NCBI GenBank assembly: GCA_009845505.1
Contig: VXZL01000117.1
Coordinates: 1 to 6,479 of the forward strand
Direction: 5' to 3'
DNA: 6,479 nt
Source: Candidatus Poribacteria bacterium
GTDB lineage: Bacteria; Poribacteria; WGA-4E; WGA-3G
Shown: positions 1 to 5,484 of the stretch, one piece after another
Layout: every line of letters starts with the position of its first letter
Position numbering within the stretch: the first letter of the stretch is position 1
Position numbers and translations under genes: made by a program
The notes under the pieces: model-generated
Seen by the model: the letters and a program-made list of their open reading frames with translations, nothing else
What the model was told of the DNA's origin: nothing
The model's database searches: none

Positions 1-50
1 GGGTGGAGGTGTGTATTTATTTTCAGATTCTACTATAAAGTCCCTGAAAA

Positions 51-85
51 CGCAGTATGCCAATTGCTAATTGCGAACCGCTAAT
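51..85. repeat. Period-7 tandem repeat upstream of the sigma factor gene
   Basis: Five consecutive heptads can be read: CGCAGTA, TGCCAAT, TGCTAAT, TGCGAAC and CGCTAAT. The last four share the pattern YGCNAAY. The same pattern recurs in a longer array at 1357-1433. Heptanucleotide arrays of this kind (short tandemly repeated repetitive sequences) are well known in filamentous cyanobacteria; the link here is by resemblance only. Positions 1-50, before the array, hold nothing I recognise. Confidence 0.6.
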
Positions 86-92
86 AAAAAAG

Positions 93-125
93 TTGCAACC
101 AAATCTACAGTTTGGTGTATATTAT
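93..125 (+). promoter_or_regulatory. Possible promoter of the sigma operon, with a small inverted repeat
   Basis: TTGCAA (93-98) and TGTATA (116-121) are 17 bp apart and could act as -35 and -10 boxes; TATTAT (120-125) is an alternative -10. The AACC at 97-100 also resembles the AAC core of ECF-type -35 elements, so autoregulation is possible but not shown. ACCAAA (98-103) and TTTGGT (111-116) form a 6-bp inverted repeat with a 7-nt loop inside the same region, a possible operator or 5' leader hairpin. Confidence 0.25.
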
Positions 126-134
126 AGACAAGCA

Positions 135-145
135 CCTCCGGAGGA
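135..145 (+). promoter_or_regulatory. Shine-Dalgarno that decides the sigma factor start, inside a 10-bp palindrome
   Basis: GGAGGA (140-145) lies 5 nt before the ATG at 151 and has no counterpart before the in-frame TTG at 112. It forms the right half of the perfect palindrome CCTCCGGAGG (135-144), so the site is self-complementary between molecules, although it cannot fold as a hairpin because it has no loop. Confidence 0.65.
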
Positions 146-150
146 TCTTG

Positions 151-738
151 ATGCCTGATTTAGATGATGAGTTAATGGAACGCTACCGAGCGGGGGATGA
201 GGATGCTTTTACGCTGCTCGTACGCCGGCATCAACAGCCCCTCATCAATTTCATTGCTCGGTATATCAATGATAGAGACAGTGCTGAGGATTTGGCACAA
301 GAGACATTCGTTCGCATCTTTAAAGCATCGCCGCGCTACAAGCCCGGACAGGCGCATTTTAAGACGTGGATGTATCACATTGCCGCAAATCTTTGCAAAA
401 ATGAACTGCGAAATCGGGGAAGGCGAAATCGATACAGGGTTGATAATGTCGTAGATGGTAATGGAGATTCCGAACGGATTGACCTCATTGAAAGCGCACC
501 GGCGGATGCGGCGTTCCAACCGGAAGTCGCACTTGAACGAAAAGAATTGCACGACGCGATCCAGAGTGCAATCGCCGAGTTACCCGAACAGTACAGAGTC
601 CCGCTTGTCCTCCGCGATCTGCAAGGACTGAGTTACGATGAAATTAGTGAGACACTTGAACTCCGTAGCGGTACGACAAAATCCCGAATCAATCGTGCAA
701 GGCTCATGCTTAAGGATAAATTGAAATCGTATGTTTAA
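151..738 (+). CDS. ECF-subfamily RNA polymerase sigma-70 factor (RpoE-like)
   Basis: This is a 195-residue extracytoplasmic-function sigma factor that would direct core RNA polymerase to a stress regulon. Region 2 spans about residues 20-90 and contains the classic DLAQETFVR helix (47-55), which contacts core polymerase and the -10 element, followed by a TWMYHIAAN segment (72-80). Region 4 spans about 128-190, with LPEQYR (144-149) leading into a helix-turn-helix ending GTTKSRINRAR (174-184), which reads the -35 element. There is no region 1 or 3, as expected for the ECF group. I chose ATG 151 because it has a strong Shine-Dalgarno; an in-frame TTG at 112 would add 13 residues without one. 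The next gene, 18 bp downstream, encodes a probable anti-sigma factor, so activity is likely controlled post-translationally. The specific ECF group cannot be fixed by eye. Confidence 0.93.
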   Translation: MPDLDDELMERYRAGDEDAFTLLVRRHQQPLINFIARYINDRDSAEDLAQETFVRIFKASPRYKPGQAHFKTWMYHIAANLCKNELRNRGRRNRYRVDNVVDGNGDSERIDLIESAPADAAFQPEVALERKELHDAIQSAIAELPEQYRVPLVLRDLQGLSYDEISETLELRSGTTKSRINRARLMLKDKLKSYV

Positions 739-756
739 TGCACATAAGGAGAGATC

Positions 757-1353
757 ATGAACTGCTTACAGGCTGAGGAACACTTCTCCGCCTATTTTGA
801 AGATACACTTGATTATCAGGCATTACGCGACTTTGAGGCACATCTCGCAGCCTGTGAAGCGTGTCAACACGAATATGCCCGATTTCAAGAATCTGTTAAG
901 GCTGTCCAGCAATTGCCGCAGATTGAGCCATCTCCCAACTTTATGCCGAAGTTGATGCAGCGGCTGGCTGAAGAACCGCACGAGTTCGGCGGTATTACGG
1001 AAATTATCGCAACAGGTTGGCATCGACTACAAGATGGGCTCCGCCGTCCCAGATGGGCATTTAGTGGTATCGTTGCTTTGCTTCTTATCGTCGCAGTAGG
1101 AGGCTACTTCTACCAAGCTGGTCTCTTATTTGATCGGGACTCTCAACCTGCTGTCGTGGTGACACCGGCATCCGAACCGTCCCGTCTCGGACCCCCACCT
1201 ATTGAGTTGCCCGTAGATGTGCGGCGTCGGGTGAGAAGTATGGATTCATTTTCGCCCGGTGGTGTAATCCAAACATCGCGACAGCCGATGCAGCAGCACT
1301 ATGTCTTAAAGCAGGTTAGCTACACCAGTGCCTCCACAGGCGGTGGGCTTTGA
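757..1353 (+). CDS. Membrane-anchored zinc-finger anti-sigma factor
   Basis: A 198-residue protein placed immediately after the sigma gene, with AAGGAG (746-751) 5 nt before its ATG. The N-terminus has the ZAS-type zinc signature: H29, C33 and C36 (HxxxCxxC), with C3 as the likely fourth ligand. This domain normally binds the sigma factor in the cytoplasm. One hydrophobic segment at about 101-121 follows an RRPRW positive stretch, which suggests N-terminus in, C-terminus out. The remaining 75 residues (about 125-198) are Pro-, Ser- and Gln-rich, with no domain I know, and would face the periplasm. By family logic, signal-dependent proteolysis or a conformational change releases the sigma factor. 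The domain order is clear; the identity of its partner rests on gene adjacency. Confidence 0.88.
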   Translation: MNCLQAEEHFSAYFEDTLDYQALRDFEAHLAACEACQHEYARFQESVKAVQQLPQIEPSPNFMPKLMQRLAEEPHEFGGITEIIATGWHRLQDGLRRPRWAFSGIVALLLIVAVGGYFYQAGLLFDRDSQPAVVVTPASEPSRLGPPPIELPVDVRRRVRSMDSFSPGGVIQTSRQPMQQHYVLKQVSYTSASTGGGL

Positions 1354-1356
1354 AAT

Positions 1357-1433
1357 GGCGATTGGCAGTCAGCGAATGACGATTAACCAATAACCAACAA
1401 CCAACTGCCAACCACTAACAGCCAACAGCCAAA
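1357..1433. repeat. Eleven-unit period-7 repeat between the anti-sigma and HtrA genes
   Basis: From 1357 the spacer reads without interruption as eleven heptads: GGCGATT, GGCAGTC, AGCGAAT, GACGATT, AACCAAT, AACCAAC (twice), TGCCAAC, CACTAAC, AGCCAAC and AGCCAAA. Position 3 is C in all eleven and position 5 is A in ten. The array fills nearly the whole 93-nt gap and ends at the AAAGGA (1431-1436) that serves as ribosome binding site for the HtrA gene. TTGGCAGT (1362-1369) and ACTGCCAA (1404-1411) inside it form an 8-bp inverted repeat, so the mRNA could fold here. Confidence 0.7.
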
Positions 1434-1446
1434 GGATGATAAACGT

Positions 1447-2607
1447 ATGCACGCGAAAGCATTAAAACAACAACAATTGCTAATTGGATTACTCGGTCTA
1501 CTTTTCTATGCAATCCCCTTCAGCTTTGCGAACGAAAGTATCCTACAGATGTTCGAGAAGGATTTTCAGAAGATAGTCGCCGATGCCCGTCCGGCTGTTG
1601 TCAAAGTCGTAGCGACGCAGGTCAATTCAGTATGGCTCCAGCCGAATCCGAAGCGGTTAGCACTCACCCGCCAAGACATCGGTTCCGGTATCCTCATTGA
1701 CACCACTGGACACGTCGCAACAACGACTTTTGAGATGGAGAATCCGGGTAAGATTGAGATCGTCTTTAGTGATGGAAAGGTATCTTCAGCAAAACTGCTC
1801 GGCACGGATACACTCACCGACATTGCAGTGCTTCGCGTTGCTGACACGCCACTGACAACTGCATCTAAAGCGACAACGAAATCTATCAAGTGGGGAGATT
1901 CCTCAAAGATTGACACGGGTTCGTGGGCTGTGACGATAGGCAGTTCTTACGGACATAGCCCCATTATTTCCTTCGGAATCGTCGGTGGATGGGATACCTT
2001 GCCGGATCAAATGTGTGGGGAACTCATTAAAATCAACGCAGCCATTACACCTGGAAACAGTGGAGGTGCTGTTGTCAATACGTCTGGTGAGATCGTTGGA
2101 ATGATACTCGCCGTTCTGACAGAGCCGATTGGCATTAATTCACCTGCTAATGTGCTGTTCGGGAAACAAGACGATATAGACATTACACAATTTCTTGGGC
2201 AACCCTCACCGTTAGGGTCTCGTAATCAAGAGATCGCTTTTGCGCTGCCTATAGAGGCAGTTCGCACGGTTGCCAAGGAAATTATAGAACACGGAAAGGT
2301 CGCGCGCGGTTGGCTCGGTGTTGAGGTCGATAGCGGTGAGTCTGGGGTCTATGTTACCCGTGTAATTGACGGCAGCCCAGCACACAAAAGTGGACTCTTG
2401 CCCAAAGATGTGATTCTTGAATTGGACGAGACCACTGTGCGCTCATACGCTGAATTGTTAAGATGTGTCGTAACCAAGCGACCGGATACGAGCGTCCAAC
2501 TTAAAATTGATAGGAACGGGACGGCGCAGCATTGTACGGTAATATTAGGTGAGAAACCGGTGATGCCCATGCCCCTATCGGACAGTGTACCAAGCATTGG
2601 GCGGTAA
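1447..2607 (+). CDS. HtrA/DegS-like trypsin-family (S1C) protein with one PDZ domain; catalytic His replaced
   Basis: The 386-residue product has a signal peptide (hydrophobic core about 11-26, likely cleavage SFA|N after residue 28). It then has an S1C protease domain (about 40-285) and a single C-terminal PDZ domain (about 288-368, starting RGWLGVEV). The catalytic Asp (D125 in TDIAV) and Ser (S205 in GNSGGAV) are present. At the catalytic His position, where DegP has TNNHV, this protein has TTTFE, with F95 (codon 1729-1731). H89 is nearby but aligns with the preceding GYV tyrosine, so it is an unlikely substitute. One PDZ domain and the sigma/anti-sigma neighbours recall DegS and MucD. As it stands the protein is either inactive (a peptide-sensing pseudoprotease) or uses an unusual mechanism. 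The last 15-16 residues come from a frame-shifting duplication. Confidence 0.88.
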   Translation: MHAKALKQQQLLIGLLGLLFYAIPFSFANESILQMFEKDFQKIVADARPAVVKVVATQVNSVWLQPNPKRLALTRQDIGSGILIDTTGHVATTTFEMENPGKIEIVFSDGKVSSAKLLGTDTLTDIAVLRVADTPLTTASKATTKSIKWGDSSKIDTGSWAVTIGSSYGHSPIISFGIVGGWDTLPDQMCGELIKINAAITPGNSGGAVVNTSGEIVGMILAVLTEPIGINSPANVLFGKQDDIDITQFLGQPSPLGSRNQEIAFALPIEAVRTVAKEIIEHGKVARGWLGVEVDSGESGVYVTRVIDGSPAHKSGLLPKDVILELDETTVRSYAELLRCVVTKRPDTSVQLKIDRNGTAQHCTVILGEKPVMPMPLSDSVPSIGR

Positions 2608-2622
2608 TATCAGGTGAGAAAC
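2528..2622. repeat. Imperfect 30-bp direct repeat, 65 bp apart, at the 3' end of the HtrA gene
   Basis: Copy 1 (2528-2557) and copy 2 (2593-2622) match at 27 of 30 positions and share CGGTAATAT and AGGTGAGAAAC blocks. The 65-bp period is not a multiple of three. Copy 2 contains the present TAA stop (2605-2607). Read in copy 1's frame, copy 2 would give HWAVISGEKR and a TAA at 2625-2627, overlapping the stop of the convergent gene. Only 16 bp (2608-2623) separate the two convergent stops, and no terminator is visible there. Confidence 0.75.
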
Positions 2623-2623
2623 G

Positions 2624-3706
2624 CTAACGCGTTATCCGCTGAAACTCCGCTACATAAGCCGCTGCAATCTCCTGATTCCCTTTGATAATTAAGATGTTTT
2701 CGGAGTTGCGGGTTTCTGCATTTTTCGAGAAGTTATACGACCCCGTCACCACTGTCTCTCCATCAATTACAATCACCTTGTGATGCATAGCCCCCCTGTT
2801 TTCATCCAGCACCACTGGTAAACCTGCCTGCTTCATCTTGTTGTATTCGGAATATCGCTTGTCAACCTGTCGTCCCTCAAACACGCCGCGTACATCAACG
2901 TTGGCTTCAAAGCGATCGCACATCGCCTTGCCGAGCCTGTCGTGTGTGAAGGAGAATGCCATAAAATGGATAGATGTTTTCGCCGACTGGATCTCCTTGA
3001 GAAGCGGTGAGATGGTATCGTGGTCTGGAGAAAAATAGGTGGAAATCTGCGTGCCGTCGCTCAGTTTCACCTGTGGATAGACCACAGACATGTCAGAGGA
3101 CTTCTCAACCTGTTCACGCAGAAACAGTTCCCGAAATTCCTGTGTGAAGTTATATGCAAGTTGGACTGAATCGACGAGTATAACATTGTTGTTGTTCTTG
3201 TAGGCACCGTTGTAGGTCGTGTTATAGGAACCCGTCCAGACGTATCGTTCATCAATCACGACAAACTTATGGTGCATATAACTGTCGGGGTCTTTATCGT
3301 CGCCGACAGGGATACCAGCTTCTTGTAAGCGTCGAATTTGTTCTTCAATATTGTCAGTTTCAGTGAAGATTTGCACTTGGAGTCCACGGCGATGTGCTTC
3401 GATTAAAGCGTCGGCTATCGGGACAGAGTTCAGATCGTAAAGCGCGGCATCAATTCGCGCTGCGGCATCGGTGAGTCTCGTAACGAGTCGTTTTTCAAGG
3501 GAATAGTGATTAGTACCAGCAGTGACTTCGCTAAAGTAGACTTCCCATGGTGTTTTGGTCGTCGCCCCACGGGTGCTTCTATAGTATCTGATACCGAAGC
3601 CGATCGCAACGGCACAGAGTAGGATAAGGAGGAAGGGAACAAATAGGTTGGGTTTGCTGGTTTTGGATGTTGTATCAGTTTCGCTTACACCCGAATCATT
3701 GTACAT
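2624..3706 (-). CDS. Membrane-anchored phospholipase D-superfamily protein with two HKD motifs
   Basis: The product is 360 residues from the ATG at 3706, chosen because GGAGA (3720-3716) lies 9 nt upstream; an in-frame ATG at 3733 falls inside a hairpin repeat and lacks such a site. A single hydrophobic segment (about 21-39) anchors the N-terminus. Two PLD-type catalytic halves follow. The first has H145, K147 and D152 (HHKFVVID, then TGSYN). The second has H308, K310 and D315 (HHKVIVID, then TGSYNFSKNAE). Both HxKx4D motifs are intact, so one polypeptide could form the complete two-fold active site and use a phosphohistidine intermediate. The superfamily includes nucleases, phospholipases and cardiolipin-synthase-type transferases. 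The TGSYNFS context resembles the Nuc/mitochondrial-PLD group, but the substrate cannot be read from sequence. Expression may depend on the hairpin repeats just upstream. Confidence 0.88.
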   Translation of the reverse strand: MYNDSGVSETDTTSKTSKPNLFVPFLLILLCAVAIGFGIRYYRSTRGATTKTPWEVYFSEVTAGTNHYSLEKRLVTRLTDAAARIDAALYDLNSVPIADALIEAHRRGLQVQIFTETDNIEEQIRRLQEAGIPVGDDKDPDSYMHHKFVVIDERYVWTGSYNTTYNGAYKNNNNVILVDSVQLAYNFTQEFRELFLREQVEKSSDMSVVYPQVKLSDGTQISTYFSPDHDTISPLLKEIQSAKTSIHFMAFSFTHDRLGKAMCDRFEANVDVRGVFEGRQVDKRYSEYNKMKQAGLPVVLDENRGAMHHKVIVIDGETVVTGSYNFSKNAETRNSENILIIKGNQEIAAAYVAEFQRITR

Positions 3707-3724
3707 GTTTGCATGTCTCCGTCC

Positions 3725-3803
3725 ATAAAGCATCGGGGTTACAAACCCCTCCTACAGGGATTCAATAAAGCATTGGGGTTACAAACCTCTCCTACAAGGG
3801 ATA
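3725..3803. repeat. Two tandem 40-bp hairpin (REP-like) repeats
   Basis: Unit 1 (3725-3764) and unit 2 (3765-3803) both begin ATAAAGCAT and continue through GGGGTTACAAACC to CTCCTACA. Each holds a short palindrome: GGGGTT (3735-3740) with AACCCC (3744-3749), and GGGGTT (3775-3780) with AACCTC (3784-3789). The second is kept as a G-U pair in + strand RNA. The units lie between the phytanoyl-CoA dioxygenase-family gene and the PLD gene and would be in the leader of the latter. There is no T-run, so an intrinsic terminator is unlikely. Confidence 0.75.
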
Positions 3804-3814
3804 GGGGGTTATCA

Positions 3815-4705
3815 TTAAACGCCCCAACGTTTTCGGGATTCCTCCAAGGATTCGATTTGTGCGTTCTCCTGTTTCCATGCGTAATGCCCTTTCGGTTTTT
3901 CGCCGATCCAGCGTTCGTCAATCGGTTCCGAGGCGAGTTGATACCGCGTGTCCGCAGTTATCCGAATTTTGTTGGATGTGTTAACGAGGGAGGCGTGCAT
4001 CAGGAACATACTGAAGATAATAACGTCGCCTGCTGAAAATGCTGTTGTTGCCCAGTGTCCGCCGAATTTCTCGACGATTTCAAGCGGATTGTCGCTGAAA
4101 TGTCCTTCAATCAGATCACGGTCAACATCCGATTGTCCGTAGGTGGCGCGAATCTTTTCAAATCGATTGGAACCCAGACAGAAAACAATCGGACCCATAT
4201 CAAGCGAGACATCACCGAAAGGGGTCCAACAGGAGTAGAGATCTTGTGTGCCTCTACCCATAAAGACGATGTCGTAATGGATTGGAGAACCCGCCCCCGG
4301 TCCCGCTGTGCGAAGCCATTTGAAATCAAACGTCCGTGCCTCACCACCGAGGAAGTGCTTGAAGAAGTCCATCACGGGTTTACCTTCAACGACTGCTTTA
4401 AATGCCGGTAGCTGCGTCCACGCTTTGTTGCCCATTGAGCCGGTAGATGTCGGTTCCAGGTAATCCGGATTGAAGATACCATCCATTAAGGGAGCATCCG
4501 GTGCGAGCATACCTTTTGCTTGTAGTCTCTCCAGAATTTGGCGGCGCGCCGTGAGGATTGTCTCTTTGTCATGCAACCCTCGGATTAGGAGATAACCGTC
4601 TGCTGCTATCCTCTCTTTCAAAGCGTCAGGATTGTCGAGGATGTCGTTGCTTTCTCGTAAATCAGTGCTGACTTCTACTTCTTGAAGTAAAAAGGGGAGT
4701 TTCAT
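3815..4705 (-). CDS. Phytanoyl-CoA dioxygenase (PhyH)-family Fe(II)/2-oxoglutarate oxygenase
   Basis: This 296-residue cytoplasmic enzyme has the full metal site of the family: H143 and D145 (IHYDIVF, the HxD pair) and H237 (LMHASL). R248, eleven residues after the distal His, matches the spacing of the Arg that binds 2-oxoglutarate in human PHYH. The N-terminal ADGYLLIRGL (35-44) is the usual family entry strand. It should couple oxidative decarboxylation of 2-oxoglutarate to hydroxylation of an organic substrate. The substrate is not predictable, and bacterial members rarely act on phytanoyl-CoA itself. The ATG at 4705 has CAGGA 6 nt upstream and overlaps the previous gene's stop in an ATGA, pointing to translational coupling. 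Length and motifs look intact. Confidence 0.9.
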   Translation of the reverse strand: MKLPFLLQEVEVSTDLRESNDILDNPDALKERIAADGYLLIRGLHDKETILTARRQILERLQAKGMLAPDAPLMDGIFNPDYLEPTSTGSMGNKAWTQLPAFKAVVEGKPVMDFFKHFLGGEARTFDFKWLRTAGPGAGSPIHYDIVFMGRGTQDLYSCWTPFGDVSLDMGPIVFCLGSNRFEKIRATYGQSDVDRDLIEGHFSDNPLEIVEKFGGHWATTAFSAGDVIIFSMFLMHASLVNTSNKIRITADTRYQLASEPIDERWIGEKPKGHYAWKQENAQIESLEESRKRWGV

Positions 4706-5331
4706 TGTTTATCCTGTTTTATTTGGTCTGTTTTAAGTGCGTACGTACCCCAACGCACCTTCACGATCTCGTTAGCATCCACGAGTCGCTTGAGTTCATT
4801 TTTTATCGCCGTTGGATATCCCTCAACAGCATCAACAAGATCAGAGGTCTTGTTCCTACCCGCAGCAAGCGCAGCGAATATCTGATCGCGGAGCGGTACA
4901 CGTAACGGTGCCCCACCTCTAAACTTTTGCAGCACACGATTTGCTTGCCGTGAAGAGCACCCTAAGACCCGTTCGACTTCTTCTCTGCTGGATTCAGCAG
5001 TGAGTTTGGCACGTTCAGCTTCAAAATGTTGGCGCGTGGCTATTGTCTCAGCAAGTTTGTCGAGTCCACCAGCGACCTCAAAATCTTCCCAATCAAAAAG
5101 GAGTGTTTCAGGCCTGTCGGTAATGTCGGGCAGTACCAGATTGGAAACTAAGACAATCGTCTTGTCTGTTAAGCGATTCAATCCTACCCGTCCTACAAGT
5201 TCTGCAAGTATACGAACGGCATACTGCTTATATATGTCTTGGACCCGTTCGTCTTCGTAGCGGTGAGATTCGAGTTCACCTTCATAGGAGATGGGTTTCT
5301 CGTCATTTCCAAACAAAGTCTGTGTTTGCAA
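4702..5331 (-). CDS. 5'-truncated gene for a helix-turn-helix protein of unknown function
   Basis: I do not recognise the family. The readable 209 residues start at a TTG (5331) with no Shine-Dalgarno, so this is probably not the native start. The same frame runs open upstream into the IS. Two DNA-binding-like stretches are visible. REEVERVLGCSSRQANRVLQKF at about 115-136 looks like a helix-turn-helix. The C-terminal 50 residues (about 148-198), with TSDLVDAVEGYPTAIKNELK then VRWGTYAL, look like a winged helix used for reading or packing DNA. The middle contains an acidic DWEDFEVAGG segment. Its TGA overlaps the ATG of the dioxygenase gene (ATGA), so the two were translated together, and the protein may have regulated or worked with that enzyme. 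With its N-terminus removed and its promoter separated by the IS, the residual gene is likely non-functional or driven from the IS. Confidence 0.6.
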   Translation of the reverse strand: MQTQTLFGNDEKPISYEGELESHRYEDERVQDIYKQYAVRILAELVGRVGLNRLTDKTIVLVSNLVLPDITDRPETLLFDWEDFEVAGGLDKLAETIATRQHFEAERAKLTAESSREEVERVLGCSSRQANRVLQKFRGGAPLRVPLRDQIFAALAAGRNKTSDLVDAVEGYPTAIKNELKRLVDANEIVKVRWGTYALKTDQIKQDKQ

Positions 5332-5460
5332 CCATAAGAAACCCGCTGCCCAACGCGGAATGCTGACTATCCAGAGAACTTGCGCTTCTTCAAAACCTTC
5401 TTCTAACCCGATTGTTTTTTTGAAATCTGTTAGGACAATACCTTCGCCAAAAAAGTTGAT
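5332..5460 (-). pseudogene. Upstream coding remnant of the helix-turn-helix gene, cut off by the IS
   Basis: Reading the minus strand from about 5460 down to 5331 gives an unbroken frame joined to the gene below, with protein-like content: FGEGIVLTDFKKTIGLEEG, then FEEAQVLWIVSIPRWAAGF. No ATG, GTG or TTG codon occurs in this stretch; the frame only closes at 5500-5502, inside the IS leader. The natural start is therefore missing and must have lain beyond the insertion. The exact junction, about 5455-5467, is inferred from where the IS hairpin begins. Confidence 0.6.
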
Positions 5461-5484
5461 TAAATAGGGTAAATATCCTAAAGT
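5456..5484 (+). promoter_or_regulatory. Possible weak transposase promoter
   Basis: TTGATT (5456-5461) and TAAAGT (5479-5484) each match 4 of 6 consensus bases and are 17 bp apart. A transcript from here would begin near 5491, after the left arm of the ribosome-site hairpin. This is a weak prediction from two short boxes. Confidence 0.2.

Noticed and set aside
51..85. Heptad array as a CRISPR-like or phage attachment repeat
   Set aside because: The units are contiguous and only 7 bp, with no spacers and no integrase or cas gene nearby.
112..150. In-frame TTG start adding 13 residues to the sigma factor
   Set aside because: It lies within the probable promoter region and has no Shine-Dalgarno, while ATG 151 has GGAGGA 5 nt upstream and gives a typical ECF N-terminus.
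2625..2634. TAACGCGTTA palindrome at the convergent gene ends as a terminator
   Set aside because: It is only 10 bp with no loop and no T-run, so it cannot form a stable terminator hairpin.
2624..3706. PLD gene as part of a defence system with the helix-turn-helix and dioxygenase genes
   Set aside because: No helicase, ATPase or other effector partner is present, the PLD gene is separated by repeats, and the helix-turn-helix gene is truncated, so there is no support beyond proximity.
3713..4411. Several + strand open frames opposite the dioxygenase gene
   Set aside because: They are antisense to a gene with intact family motifs, have no ribosome binding sites and no recognisable domains.
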